In this document: one piece after another, positions 49,049 through 58,576 of the stretch
Layout of the letters: the number at the start of each line of letters is the position of its first letter
Numbering within the stretch: the first letter of the stretch is position 1
Source: Methylocapsa sp. S129
GTDB lineage: Bacteria > Pseudomonadota > Alphaproteobacteria > Rhizobiales > Beijerinckiaceae
Length of the DNA stretch: 64,000 nt
Direction of reading: 5' to 3'
NCBI RefSeq assembly: GCF_009765995.1
Contig: NZ_LMUI01000011.1
Location: 366,285 to 430,284, forward strand
Program-made: the position numbers and the translations under genes
The notes under the pieces: model-generated
The model's input: only the letters and a program-made list of their open reading frames with translations
The model's database searches: none
What the model was told of the DNA's origin: nothing

Positions 49049-49300
49049 TCATGCCACGCGCGAACCGCAGCCGCCCGCCTTCACGACGCGCTTGGTCGAG
49101 GCGGGATGGCGCGCCAGCATCGGCACCGGCCGGATGGGCCGGGCGACGAGATTGCCGCCGCAGTTCGGGCAAACGCCGTGCAGGACCTTCTGCGCGCAAT
49201 CCGCGCAGAAGGTGCATTCGTAGCTGCAAATGCGCGCGTCCGGGCTGGATGGCGGCAAATCGCGATCGCAACATTCACAGCCTGGACGCAGCTCAAGCAT
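49049..49300 (-). CDS. DUF1272 zinc-ribbon protein
   Basis: 83 residues beginning MLELRPGCECCDRDLPPSSP with nine to ten cysteines in CxxC pairs (CSYECTFCADCAQ, GVCPNCGGNLV), the DUF1272 signature; probably binds one or two zinc ions. The basic end includes IRPVPMLARHPAST. Function unknown. It lies between LysE and the 54-residue gene on the same strand. Confidence 0.88.
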   Translation of the reverse strand: MLELRPGCECCDRDLPPSSPDARICSYECTFCADCAQKVLHGVCPNCGGNLVARPIRPVPMLARHPASTKRVVKAGGCGSRVA

Positions 49301-49351
49301 CGGCAGTCCCCCAAAAAAATCGCCTGTCGCCTTTGATGTTACCAAAACCGC

Positions 49352-49999
49352 TCAATCAACAAAAGACGCGGCGGTCCAGCCATGCCAGGCCGCCAGCGCG
49401 GCGACGACGATGAAGAGAAGCCCGGCGGCGCGCCCGGCGAACAGGGTCGCCCGCGGCGTTGAGACGAGAAAATCGCGGCTCGCGCCGGCCGCGAAAGCCA
49501 GTCCGCCATAGACGCCAAGCTGCGTCAGCACGATCATCGCGCCCATCGCCAGCGCTTGCGACCAAAGCGGGCCGTATTGCGGCCTTATAAACTGCGGGAA
49601 GATCGCGAGGGTGAACAGATAGGCCTTCGGATTGAGCAGGCAGGTCAGGGCGCCCTGGCGGAAGGCGACCCATAGCGACCGGTTGGCGACCGCGCCGATG
49701 GCGCTGATGACGATGGCGCTGCGCATCAGCGTCACGCCGATCCAGCCCATATAGGCCGCCCCGGCAAAAAGCAGGAGCGTGAACAGCGTGGGCGCCAGTT
49801 TTAGCAGGAGGCCGACGCCGAGAGCGCCGATGAACGCATGCGCGGCGCCGCCCAGCATGATGCCGCCCGTCGCCGAAAGCCCCGCCCGGCGACCGCTCGT
49901 CAGGGCGTTGGTGATGACGAACAGCATATCCATGCCCGGCACGATGATGATGCCGAAAAGAAAGACGAAAAAAAGCCAGAGATTTTGTGTGTACGTCAT
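49352..49999 (-). CDS. LysE/RhtB family exporter
   Basis: 215-residue inner-membrane exporter with six hydrophobic segments. N-terminal FFVFLFGIIIVPGMDMLFVI, ATGGIMLGGAAHAFIGALGV and QGALTCLLNPKAYLFTLAIF (the NPK motif) are LysE-type hallmarks. Exports amino acids or analogues; substrate unknown. Divergent from the WYL regulator, with a shared operator-like inverted repeat in between at 50080-50103. Confidence 0.93.
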   Translation of the reverse strand: MTYTQNLWLFFVFLFGIIIVPGMDMLFVITNALTSGRRAGLSATGGIMLGGAAHAFIGALGVGLLLKLAPTLFTLLLFAGAAYMGWIGVTLMRSAIVISAIGAVANRSLWVAFRQGALTCLLNPKAYLFTLAIFPQFIRPQYGPLWSQALAMGAMIVLTQLGVYGGLAFAAGASRDFLVSTPRATLFAGRAAGLLFIVVAALAAWHGWTAASFVD

Positions 50000-50079
50000 G
50001 CCGCCCGCTCGTTCCCGCCTTGTCGATCCCGCGGGAGGATTCCCGTTTTTCAGGCGGATGGCGGGCGTATACAGAGCTC

Positions 50080-50103
50080 CAACTGACAGCGTAGTGTCAG
50101 TTG
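50080..50103. promoter_or_regulatory. Operator-like inverted repeat between lysE-type gene and WYL regulator
   Basis: CAACTGACA (50080-50088), six bases GCGTAG, TGTCAGTTG (50095-50103), a perfect 9-base inverted repeat 40 bases before the regulator start. A TATACA box lies just left (50068-50073). Repeats with ACTGACA/TGTCAGT halves are known as sites of YafY/WYL-type regulators, so autoregulation is likely. Confidence 0.7.
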
Positions 50104-50142
50104 CGTTGCGGGGAACGCGCGGGGAGCGAGGAGGCGGCGGAC

Positions 50143-50820
50143 ATGCGCAAGGCGTCGCGCCTTTTCGAGATCATCCAGATCCTCCGGCTCGCGCGAAGGC
50201 CGGTAACCGCCGCTGAAATCGCCAATCAACTGGAAGTCGCCCAGCGCTCGATCTATCGCGACATCGCCGCCCTGCAGGCGATGCGGGTTCCGATCGAAGG
50301 TGGGCGCGGCATCGGCTATATCCTGCGCCCGGGCTTCAATCTGCCGCCGCTGATGTTCACGATCGAGGAGACGGAGGCGATCGTGCTGGCCCTCGCCTTG
50401 CTCGAGCGAATGGGGGACGTCGAACTCAAACAGGCGGCAAAGCGCGTCAACCAAAAGATCGCCGCCGCGATTCCACCCTTGCTGCGCCAGACGCTCGGCG
50501 CCAATGCGCTGCACGCCTGGGGGACGGCGGCGTCTTCTCCGCAGGGCATTGATCTGGCCATTGTCAGGCGCGCCATCCGTGACGAGCAGAAGCTCGAAAT
50601 CGATTATCGCGACGAATTCGGCCGCGCGACGCAAAGGACAGTCCAGCCGCTCGCGCTCATTTACTATTCGGACACGGCGAATATCGTCGCATGGTGCGAA
50701 TTGCGTCAGGCTTTGCGTAATTTTCGCGCAGACCGCGTGCAAAGCGGCGCGCTCATCGACGATTTCTTTCGCGGCGAGGGCGAAAATCTGCGAAAAGAAT
50801 GGGTCGCCGGTTGGAAATAG
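50143..50820 (+). CDS. YafY-type HTH/WYL transcriptional regulator
   Basis: 225 residues. N-terminal winged helix of HTH_11 type (FEIIQILRLARRPVTAAEIA, SIYRDIAALQAMRVPIEGG) and a C-terminal WYL domain (LEIDYRDEFGRATQRTVQPL, IVAWCELRQALRNFRADRV). WYL domains sense ligands, often nucleic-acid or small metabolite signals. GAGGAGG precedes the ATG. The inverted repeat at 50080-50103 is probably its operator and may also act on the divergent LysE gene. An SDR gene follows after 52 bases, probably co-transcribed. Confidence 0.92.
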   Translation: MRKASRLFEIIQILRLARRPVTAAEIANQLEVAQRSIYRDIAALQAMRVPIEGGRGIGYILRPGFNLPPLMFTIEETEAIVLALALLERMGDVELKQAAKRVNQKIAAAIPPLLRQTLGANALHAWGTAASSPQGIDLAIVRRAIRDEQKLEIDYRDEFGRATQRTVQPLALIYYSDTANIVAWCELRQALRNFRADRVQSGALIDDFFRGEGENLRKEWVAGWK

Positions 50821-50872
50821 GCGAAGCCGCAAAGGCTGGCAGAACGGCCCATTGAGCAAAGGGAAAACTGGA

Positions 50873-51655
50873 ATGACACGATTAGCCGGCAAATGCGCCA
50901 TCGTCACAGGCGCGGCGAATGGCATCGGCCTCGCTTGCGCGCGCCGCCTGGCGGCCGATGGCGCCGCGGTCGCGCTCGCCGACATCAACGCCGAACTCGG
51001 CGAAGCCGCCGCCAAGCAATTGCGCGACGAAGGCGCGCGGGCGATTTTTGTCGCCACCGACGTCACACAGCGCACGGCGATCGACACGCTGGTCAACCGC
51101 GCAGTCGATGAATTCGGCCGGCTCGACATCATGCTCAACAATGCCGGCGTAGCGCTGACCGCTCCGATCCTCGAAATGAGCGACGAAATTTTCGACAAAG
51201 TTCTGTCGACCAATCTGCGCTCGGCCTTCATCGGCACCCAACTGGCGGCTCGCCAGATGGTGGCGAGCGGGCGCGGCGGCGTCATCATCAATATGTCGTC
51301 GGTCAATGCGCTGCTCGCCATTCCCGGCCTAGCCGCCTACGCCTGTTCCAAGGGCGCGTTGAACCAACTGACCAAAGTGGCGGCGATCGAACTCGCCGTG
51401 CATAAGATTCGCGTCGTTGCGATCGGACCGGGCACGATCCTGACCGATCTGGCCAAAAAGGCGGTGATGGGCGACGAGGCAGGGCGGCGCAAAATCTTGT
51501 CGCGCACGCCGATCGGCCGCGCCGGCGAACCCGAAGAGGTCGCCTCCGTCGCCTCGTTCCTGGCGAGCGACGACGCGTCCTACATCACCGGCCAGACCAT
51601 CTATCCCGACGGCGGCCGCCTTGCGCTGAATTATACGGCGCCGGTAGCCGATTGA
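50873..51655 (+). CDS. Short-chain dehydrogenase/reductase (SDR)
   Basis: 260 residues, classical SDR: cofactor loop TGAANGIG near the N-terminus, the NNAG motif, catalytic Ser in NMSSVNA, Tyr-Lys pair in YACSKGAL, and the family end GQTIYPDGG. The Asp after the second strand (LADINAE) suggests NAD preference. Substrate unknown. It follows the WYL regulator in the same direction and probably belongs to its regulon. Confidence 0.92.
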   Translation: MTRLAGKCAIVTGAANGIGLACARRLAADGAAVALADINAELGEAAAKQLRDEGARAIFVATDVTQRTAIDTLVNRAVDEFGRLDIMLNNAGVALTAPILEMSDEIFDKVLSTNLRSAFIGTQLAARQMVASGRGGVIINMSSVNALLAIPGLAAYACSKGALNQLTKVAAIELAVHKIRVVAIGPGTILTDLAKKAVMGDEAGRRKILSRTPIGRAGEPEEVASVASFLASDDASYITGQTIYPDGGRLALNYTAPVAD

Positions 51656-51739
51656 GGCGTGGTCCGCTCGCAATGGCGGCGCCGGTTGCATCGGCGTCCG
51701 CGCGGCGCTAGAGCACCGGTAGCCAATAAGGAAAAGCCT

Positions 51740-52456
51740 ATGCGTCCTTCCAATCGCGCGCCAGACGAATTGCGCAAAGTGACTTTCGAGCGCGGGGTTG
51801 CGCGTTATGCAGAAGGATCCTGCCTGGTGCGTTTTGGCGAGACGCATGTGCTATGCGCCGCTTCGCTTGAAGATAAGCCGCCGCCATGGCTGCGCGGTCA
51901 GGGAAAGGGTTGGGTGACGGCCGAATATGCAATGCTGCCGCGCGCCACTTCGACACGCACGCGCCGCGAGTCGACCGCCGGCAAGGTCTCCGGCAGAACC
52001 CAGGAAATTCAGCGCCTGATCGGCCGATCCCTACGCGCCGTCGTCGACCTTCCGCGTATGGGCGAGCGCCAGATCACGCTCGATTGCGACGTCATCCAGG
52101 CGGATGGGGGCACGCGGACGGCGGCGATCACCGGCGCCTGGATCGCGCTTAATGATTGCCTCAAATGGATGACCCAGCGCTCGATCGTTCGCGACAATCC
52201 GATGCGCGAGCATGTCGCGGCGATTTCCTGCGGCATCGTCAAGGGCGAGGCCGTGCTCGATCTCGATTACGCCGAAGATTCGACCGCCGAGACCGACGCC
52301 AATTTCGTGCTGACCGGGTCGGGCGGCCTCGTCGAAGTGCAAGGCACGGCGGAGGGGGCGCCGTTCAGCGAAGCGCAATTGCTAAGCCTGCTGGCCTTGG
52401 CGCGCGGCGGCGTTGCGCAACTGGTCGCGATGCAGAAGATCGCTGCGGCCGGCTAG
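51740..52456 (+). CDS. rph: Ribonuclease PH
   Basis: 238-residue phosphorolytic exoribonuclease that trims tRNA 3' ends. Landmarks: [74 protein letters not shown] and [17 protein letters not shown]. Full length. AAGGAAAAGCC precedes the ATG at 51740. A sulfotransferase-like gene with different base composition starts 68 bases later. Confidence 0.96.
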   Translation: MRPSNRAPDELRKVTFERGVARYAEGSCLVRFGETHVLCAASLEDKPPPWLRGQGKGWVTAEYAMLPRATSTRTRRESTAGKVSGRTQEIQRLIGRSLRAVVDLPRMGERQITLDCDVIQADGGTRTAAITGAWIALNDCLKWMTQRSIVRDNPMREHVAAISCGIVKGEAVLDLDYAEDSTAETDANFVLTGSGGLVEVQGTAEGAPFSEAQLLSLLALARGGVAQLVAMQKIAAAG

Positions 52457-52524
52457 GTCCGCGCGTCTCGGCCCCCGCCGCGATCGCCGACCCAAGCCAC
52501 AAAGTTCGGGGCGAAGCGGCGCGG

Positions 52525-53472
52525 ATGAGAGAGAAATCAAAAATAAAAGTCATATTCCACATCGGCCTTGAGAAGACCGGCACCACCTCATTTCAAAGCT
52601 TTTGCACCGACAATCGCGTGCTTTTGCGTCGCCATTCCGTCTTGTATCCCGCTCATAATTTTGGCTTCTTTAAAAACAGTCATGAGCCTCTCGCCGCTTG
52701 CTATTTCCCCGGGAACGCCGCCAGCCAGCTCATGATGCGATCGTCGCATCGAGACAAGGAGGTTGTTCTCCGATCGCTCAATCGCGAGATCGAAAGAGCC
52801 TCAGCCGACACCATTCTCATCAGCGCCGAACATTTTTCCTCGCGCTTTCCGGCGAGCCACATTCGACAACTGGCGGCCGATTTTTCCGCCTACGATTGCC
52901 GGATCGCTGTTGTCGTTCGCGACCATGTTTCGCGCGCGTTATCGGCCTATTCCACGGCGATAGCATCAGGACGGCATTTAACGCTGCAAGAGTTTGTGGA
53001 CGAAATATGCCATCCAGAGAATATTTATATGCGATATAAGGAAACGATTGCCCAGTGGGAGACGGTCTTCAAAAGAGAAAATATGATGGTGTTTGCTTAT
53101 AGCGAGAACGAGAACATCATAGAACGCCTCGCACAGGGTCTGATATCGCTGGATATACGATCATCCCAGATTGGCGGCTATGCCCAAAAGAAATCCCTTG
53201 GGGCCTCGGCGATCGAAGCGCGGCGTCTGATCAACAGGGAACTGTCGGAGCGCCGCCCGGCGGGCGCGTCCAAGCTCCATTTTGGATCCATTCTCGCCCA
53301 TATGCGTCACGCTATCAAGAAAAGGACCATTGCAAATTCGTCGGATCGTTTGCGCTTCAGCGAGGATCAGCTTCAACGCGTGAATGCGATCGCGGAAATT
53401 GATCGGCGTTGGCTGGAGGACGTTTATCGCATTCATCTGGGGGACCGGCGCTCCAATGGCGACGTCCGATGA
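52525..53472 (+). CDS. Sulfotransferase-like protein
   Basis: 315 residues. The N-terminal strand-loop VIFHIGLEKTGTTSFQSF contains the PAPS phosphate-binding loop (KTGTTS) of sulfotransferases; a later strand-loop IAVVVRDHVSRALSAYSTAI matches the 3'-phosphate site (R..xxxS). Likely transfers sulfate to a surface glycan. The codon use differs from neighbours, with more ATA, AGA and A/T-ending codons, hinting at acquisition together with the glycan region that follows. The GT4 gene begins 106 bases later. Confidence 0.8.
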   Translation: MREKSKIKVIFHIGLEKTGTTSFQSFCTDNRVLLRRHSVLYPAHNFGFFKNSHEPLAACYFPGNAASQLMMRSSHRDKEVVLRSLNREIERASADTILISAEHFSSRFPASHIRQLAADFSAYDCRIAVVVRDHVSRALSAYSTAIASGRHLTLQEFVDEICHPENIYMRYKETIAQWETVFKRENMMVFAYSENENIIERLAQGLISLDIRSSQIGGYAQKKSLGASAIEARRLINRELSERRPAGASKLHFGSILAHMRHAIKKRTIANSSDRLRFSEDQLQRVNAIAEIDRRWLEDVYRIHLGDRRSNGDVR

Positions 53473-53578
53473 TCGTCGCGCCGCCATGGACCGATTCGCT
53501 CCATTGCCGAAGTCTTGAGGTTGCGCCAATCTTCGGCTTCCAGCCGCCCAACGCCTGTTCGCGTCGATAAGCGCCTTG

Positions 53579-54865
53579 ATGGATCATCCGATCGTCTACG
53601 ACATCACCCGGCTCGCGACTCGCGTGTTCAACGCGACGCCGAACGGCATCGATCGCGTCGATATGGCGCTGGCGAGATATTTTCTCAATCAGCGCGAAGC
53701 GCCGGGCGATGGAATGCTTTTCCTTGGCCCTCTGGGTTATCGTGTGATCAAGCGCGCCGGCGCGATCGATGCGATCGATGCGATACACAATCATTTTGGC
53801 GAGGACGACGATCCGGAACAGGACGCCTCGTACCAACAGGTCAAGCATTGGTTGCAGCAGGGCGCGGGCGAACATGCGCTTGCGTCCAGGATATCCAGCC
53901 CTTCCAGGCGTTTCGCCGGCAAAGCGATAAGCTGGATGGCTCGGCACGGCGCGCCGCTCCGCAATTCCCCGGCGCGCAGCCTTCCGCCGCATGCGCGCTA
54001 CATCAATGTCAGCCAATATCCACTCGCGATCGACGGCGCATTTGCCTGGCAGGCCGCGCGCCCCGACGTCAAGATGGTCTTTTTCATTCACGACATGCTT
54101 CCGCTGCAGACGCCGGAATATTTCCGCGCCGGCGAATTCGCTGCGCATCAGCGGCGCCTGCGCAATGTTGCGCGGCACGGAGCCGGCGCGATCGTTTCGA
54201 CGCAGGCGGTCAAAGAGGCGCTGCAGAAACATATCGCCAAGCTCGGCCGTGGCGACTTGCCCATTTTGGTCGCGCCTCTGCCCGTGGCGCCGATATTTCT
54301 ACGAGACGAGGCGCCGGACAACGAACTTTCCGCCGAACCATTTTTCGTTCAATGCGGCACGCTGGAGCCGCGCAAGAACCATCTGATGATTCTTCACATA
54401 TGGCGGGAGCTCGTCACGCGGCACGGAAGCGCGGCCCCCAAGCTCATCCTCGTTGGCGCGCGGGGTTGGGAGAATGAGAATATCATCGACCTGCTCGAAC
54501 GATGCGCCCCGCTGCGCCATCATGTGCTGGAAGTTTCCGGGCTCGCTACGCCGAGCGTGAAGCGATTGATGAAGGCGGCGCGCGCTGTGCTTATGCCTTC
54601 GTTCGCCGAGGGGTATGGCCTCCCCTTGGCCGAGGCTCTCGCCTTGGGAACCCCGGCGATCGCCTCAGATATTCCGGTTTTTCGTGAGATCGCGGGCGAC
54701 CATTGTACGAGTCTAAGCCCGATCGACGGTGAGGGATGGATGAGGGCGATTGAATTGGCCGCGCAACAACGGTCTCGACCTTTTGGCGCTGGGTCAAGCG
54801 GCGACGCATCCGCCGTCCCGGATCGCTTTTTTCGTGCGATCGATGAATTTGTCAATTCTTTGTAG
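53579..54865 (+). CDS. GT4-family glycosyltransferase
   Basis: 428 residues, GT-B fold. The C-terminal nucleotide-sugar domain has QCGTLEPRKNHLMILHIWRE, KLILVGARGWENENI and the EX7E signature in PSFAEGYGLPLAEALALGTP followed by AIASDIPVFREIAGD. The N-terminal acceptor domain starts VYDITRLATRVFNATPNGID, a form often seen in mannosyl/rhamnosyl transferases of O-antigen loci. A TTG directly before the ATG is an alternative start. It is convergent with rfbA. Confidence 0.88.
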   Translation: MDHPIVYDITRLATRVFNATPNGIDRVDMALARYFLNQREAPGDGMLFLGPLGYRVIKRAGAIDAIDAIHNHFGEDDDPEQDASYQQVKHWLQQGAGEHALASRISSPSRRFAGKAISWMARHGAPLRNSPARSLPPHARYINVSQYPLAIDGAFAWQAARPDVKMVFFIHDMLPLQTPEYFRAGEFAAHQRRLRNVARHGAGAIVSTQAVKEALQKHIAKLGRGDLPILVAPLPVAPIFLRDEAPDNELSAEPFFVQCGTLEPRKNHLMILHIWRELVTRHGSAAPKLILVGARGWENENIIDLLERCAPLRHHVLEVSGLATPSVKRLMKAARAVLMPSFAEGYGLPLAEALALGTPAIASDIPVFREIAGDHCTSLSPIDGEGWMRAIELAAQQRSRPFGAGSSGDASAVPDRFFRAIDEFVNSL

Positions 54866-54951
54866 ACGCATGGCCTTGAGAGAATCACAGCGCGTCTCCT
54901 TAGGCCGTTCTGCGACCAAAGGTGGCGAAATCGTTTCCCGCGCCAAAGCCT

Positions 54952-55827
54952 CTAAGGTTCGCTCTCGCGCGCCAGGGAGAGCAAATATTGCCCATAAGCG
55001 CTCTTGCCGAGTTTTTTCCCGAGATCTTCAAGTTGCGCGCTCGATATCCAGCCAAATCCGCGGGCGACTTCCTCGGGAGAAGCGATGCGGAATCCCTGCC
55101 GCTTCTCCATGGTGCGCACGAATTCGGCCGCCTCCAGCAACGAATCAGGCGTGCCCGTGTCGAGCCACGCATAACCGCGGCCGAGGCGCTCGACGCTCAA
55201 TTGTCCGCGCTCGAGATAGACGCGGTTCAGATCGGTGATTTCCAATTCGCCGCGCGCCGAAGGCTTTAGCCCCGCGGCGATCTCGGGCGCTTGTCCATCA
55301 TAGAAATAGAGCCCTGTAATGGCCCAATGCGATTGCGGCGTTTCCGGCTTTTCTTCAATGGAAGTCGCGCGACCAGCCGCGTCGAACGCCACAACGCCGT
55401 AGCGCCCGGGATCGGGCACATGATAAGCGAAAATGCTAGCCCCGCTCCGCCGCGCGCCCGCGGCGTGCAGAAGCTCGGATAGGCCGTGGCCGTAAAAGAT
55501 ATTGTCGCCGAGCACCAGAACCGATGGCTGGCCGGCGATAAATTCGGCGCCGATGATATAGGCTTGGGCCAGCCCATCCGGCCGCGGTTGTTCGGCGTAG
55601 GACAGCGAAATGCCCCATTGGGACCCGTCGCCCAGCAAGCGCTGGAATAGCGGCAGATCGGCGGGCGTCGAGATAAGGAGAATTTCGCGCGCGCCGGCCA
55701 GCATCAATGTGGTCAGCGGATAATAGATCATCGGCTTGTCATAGATTGGCAAAAGCTGCTTGGAGATGACATTCGTCATCGGATGCAGGCGCGTACCGCT
55801 GCCGCCGGCCAGAACAATGCCCTTCAT
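54952..55827 (-). CDS. rfbA: Glucose-1-phosphate thymidylyltransferase
   Basis: 291 residues; makes dTDP-glucose, the first step to dTDP-L-rhamnose. Signature [20 protein letters not shown], then [30 protein letters not shown] and [18 protein letters not shown]. The start at 55827 shares one base with the rfbD stop. Last gene of the rfbB-rfbC-rfbD-rfbA operon. Confidence 0.97.
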   Translation of the reverse strand: MKGIVLAGGSGTRLHPMTNVISKQLLPIYDKPMIYYPLTTLMLAGAREILLISTPADLPLFQRLLGDGSQWGISLSYAEQPRPDGLAQAYIIGAEFIAGQPSVLVLGDNIFYGHGLSELLHAAGARRSGASIFAYHVPDPGRYGVVAFDAAGRATSIEEKPETPQSHWAITGLYFYDGQAPEIAAGLKPSARGELEITDLNRVYLERGQLSVERLGRGYAWLDTGTPDSLLEAAEFVRTMEKRQGFRIASPEEVARGFGWISSAQLEDLGKKLGKSAYGQYLLSLARESEP

Positions 55828-56732
55828 CACTTTCGCCTTTCGGTTTCCGACGCGCGTACCAATCGCTGGACGCAGTCTTGCGTCGCGCCGCGCCATTCTG
55901 GCAAAGCGAGACCGAAGACGCGATGCAGCTTACCGACGTCCAGCCGGGAATTGGCCGGCCGCGCCGCCGGCGTTGGGTATTGCGCGGTTGAGATCGGGAT
56001 CACCTTGACGAGCGGACGCCCCAACGCCGCGGCCGCCGAGAAAATGGCCGCGGCGAACTCCGCCCAGGTCGCGTAGGTCAATCCTGTCACGTGAAAGGCG
56101 CCAAAAAGGCTCTCATTTCCAGGCTCGGCGACGAGGCGGCGCGACATCGCGATCAGGGCGTCAGCGATGTCGAGCGCGCTTGTCGGGGCGCCCCATTGGT
56201 CCGCGACGACACTGATCTCATCGCGCGTCAGTCCAAGGCGCAGCATGGTCTTGACGAAATTATTTCCGAAGGGGCTGTAAACCCAAGCGGTGCGCGCGAT
56301 CGCGCAGCGCGGATTCGCCGCAGCAGCCGCATATTCGCCCGCGAGCTTTGAGCGCCCATAGGCGCTTGTTGGAGCGACGGGATCCTCTTCGCGATAAGGC
56401 CGATCAAGCCTGCCGTCGAAGACATAATCGGTCGAAATCTGCACGACAGGGCGGCCCGTCTTCGCCGCGGCGGCCGCGACCGCCCGCGCGCCGTCGCCGT
56501 TGACGCGCATGGCGAGTTCAGGTTCGGACTCGGCTTTGTCCACCGCGGTATAAGCAGCGGCGTTGATGACGACGTCGCCCCGGGCGGCCTCGATCGCGCG
56601 CGCCACAACGTCAGGTTCGAGAAGATCGACCTCGGGGCGCGCAATGCAAATGATCTCAACGCCGGCGCTGCGGCCACGCTCGATCAGGGATTGGGCGAGT
56701 TGGCCCTCACGGCCGGTGACGACAAGCCTCAT
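55827..56732 (-). CDS. rfbD: dTDP-4-dehydrorhamnose reductase
   Basis: 301 residues, extended SDR. NAD(P)H loop [53 protein letters not shown], the Tyr-Lys catalytic pair in [12 protein letters not shown], and [18 protein letters not shown]. Last reductive step to dTDP-L-rhamnose. The stop overlaps the rfbA start by one base; rfbC ends 13 bases upstream. Confidence 0.96.
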   Translation of the reverse strand: MRLVVTGREGQLAQSLIERGRSAGVEIICIARPEVDLLEPDVVARAIEAARGDVVINAAAYTAVDKAESEPELAMRVNGDGARAVAAAAAKTGRPVVQISTDYVFDGRLDRPYREEDPVAPTSAYGRSKLAGEYAAAAANPRCAIARTAWVYSPFGNNFVKTMLRLGLTRDEISVVADQWGAPTSALDIADALIAMSRRLVAEPGNESLFGAFHVTGLTYATWAEFAAAIFSAAAALGRPLVKVIPISTAQYPTPAARPANSRLDVGKLHRVFGLALPEWRGATQDCVQRLVRASETERRK

Positions 56733-56745
56733 GTCTTGCCGCCTG

Positions 56746-57300
56746 TCATTCGAAAGCCGCCGCCAGATCGCGCAGCAGAGGATGCTTGCGGTCCTTTTCG
56801 GAGAGGATGGCGCGCTCCTTGGGCGTCGGCCATGCGATGCCCAAGGCCTCGTCGTCCCAGGCCAGGCCCTTGTCATGGGCCGCCGAATAATAATTCGTGA
56901 CCTTGTAGACAACTTCGGTATCGGGCTCGAGGGTGCAAAACCCGTGCGCGAAGCCGATCGGAATGAGAAGCTGCCGCCAATTGGCCGCGGAAAGCTCGAC
57001 AGAGACATATTGGCCGAAGGTCGGCGAGGAAGCGCGCAAATCAACTGCGACGTCGAAAATCGCGCCGCGCACGACGCGCACAAGCTTGTCCTGGGCGAAG
57101 GGCGGGGTTTGAAAATGCAATCCGCGGATCGTGCCGGGCTGCGCGGACAAGGATTGGTTGTCCTGCACGAATTCCACGGGAACGCCCGCCGCGGCGAAGG
57201 CCTGCCGATTATAGGTTTCAGAGAAGAAGCCGCGATGGTCGCCCAGTTTGCGCGGGGTAATGACTTTAACGCCGGCCAACGCCGTCTCTTCGACAATCAT
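56746..57300 (-). CDS. rfbC: dTDP-4-dehydrorhamnose 3,5-epimerase
   Basis: 184-residue cupin-fold epimerase. Core: DHRGFFSETYNRQAFAAAG, FVQDNQSLSAQPGTIRGLHF (catalytic His in GLHFQ), VRVVRGAIFDVAVDLR, IPIGFAHGFCTLEPDTEVVY and KVTNYYSAAHDKGLAWDD. The ATG at 57300 gives the family's usual length; rfbB ends 50 bases upstream. Confidence 0.97.
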   Translation of the reverse strand: MIVEETALAGVKVITPRKLGDHRGFFSETYNRQAFAAAGVPVEFVQDNQSLSAQPGTIRGLHFQTPPFAQDKLVRVVRGAIFDVAVDLRASSPTFGQYVSVELSAANWRQLLIPIGFAHGFCTLEPDTEVVYKVTNYYSAAHDKGLAWDDEALGIAWPTPKERAILSEKDRKHPLLRDLAAAFE

Positions 57301-57350
57301 CGTCAACCTCTTCAAACGGCAGGGCGGGCAAGAAGATCGGCGCGGCGCGC

Positions 57351-58427
57351 TTAGACTGCGATTCCCAGGCGCTGACCCTGGTAGGCGCCGGCGCGGATCG
57401 CCTGCCACCACGGCCGGTTGTCGAGATACCAGCGCACGGTCTTGCGCAGACCGGATTCAAAAGTTTCCCGCGGGCGCCAATTCAACTCCGCCTGTATCTT
57501 GGAGCAATCGATGGCGTAGCGCAGGTCATGGCCGGGGCGGTCGTCGACATAGGCAATGAGATCCCGCCGCGGTTTCTGGCCTGCTTCGAAAGCCATTTCA
57601 TCGACAAGATCGCAAATCGTGTTCACCACATCGATGTTGCGCCGCTCGTTGACGCCGCCGATATTGTAGCATTCGCCGACGCCGCCTCTTTCGATCACGC
57701 GGAGCAGCGCCTCGACATGGTCGTCGACGAACAGCCAGTCGCGCACATTTTCGCCGCTGCCGTATACGGGCAAGGGCCTGCGCTCCAGCGCATTCAGGAT
57801 CATCAGGGGGATCAGCTTTTCGGGGAAATGGTAGGGACCATAATTGTTGGAGCAATTGGTCGCGACTGTCGGCAATCCGTAGGTATGGCGCCAAGCGCGC
57901 ACGAGATGATCCGAGCCGGCCTTTGACGCCGAATAGGGCGAGTTCGGCGCATAAGGCGTGTCCTCGCGAAAGAAGCCCTCCGCGCCGAGCGAGCCAAAGA
58001 CCTCATCGGTCGAAATGTGGTGGAAACGGAAATTGTCGCGCTCCGATCCGCCCAGCCCACGCCAATAATCATGCGCCGCGCTGAGCATCACATAGGTGCC
58101 CACGACATTGGTGTGGATGAAAGCGCCGGGGCCTTCGATGGAGCGGTCGACATGACTCTCGGCCGCCAGATGCATCACCACGTCCGGCCGGAACTGGCGG
58201 AACGCCGCGGCGACCGAGGCAGCGTCGCATATGTCGCCTTTGACGAACTGGAAGCGCGGGTCCCGCGCAACGGGCGCCAGCGAGGCAAGATTGCCTGCAT
58301 AGGTCAGCTTGTCGTAAACACAAACCGCATGCGTCGTTTCGCCAATAACGCGGCGAACGACCGCGGACCCAATAAACCCGGCGCCTCCCGTCACAAGGAT
58401 TCGTCTCGGCGCCTTTTGTTCAATCAT
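57351..58427 (-). CDS. rfbB: dTDP-glucose 4,6-dehydratase
   Basis: 358 residues, extended SDR. NAD loop [50 protein letters not shown] with catalytic Asp-Glu, the Tyr-Lys pair in [34 protein letters not shown] and [17 protein letters not shown]. First gene of the rhamnose operon rfbBCDA; a GT2 gene is divergent from it. Confidence 0.97.
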   Translation of the reverse strand: MIEQKAPRRILVTGGAGFIGSAVVRRVIGETTHAVCVYDKLTYAGNLASLAPVARDPRFQFVKGDICDAASVAAAFRQFRPDVVMHLAAESHVDRSIEGPGAFIHTNVVGTYVMLSAAHDYWRGLGGSERDNFRFHHISTDEVFGSLGAEGFFREDTPYAPNSPYSASKAGSDHLVRAWRHTYGLPTVATNCSNNYGPYHFPEKLIPLMILNALERRPLPVYGSGENVRDWLFVDDHVEALLRVIERGGVGECYNIGGVNERRNIDVVNTICDLVDEMAFEAGQKPRRDLIAYVDDRPGHDLRYAIDCSKIQAELNWRPRETFESGLRKTVRWYLDNRPWWQAIRAGAYQGQRLGIAV

Positions 58428-58576
58428 CCCGTGCCCTTGCGATCTCGCATCAGGCTCGGATTCCTATCTGCGCGATGCGCAATTGGCAATATGGCCGGTC
58501 GTCCGAGCGCGGTCGGCCAGGCTGGCTCGGACCGAGAAGACGCGCTAAGCCGTTGATGAGGCGATGAGGAATCAAT

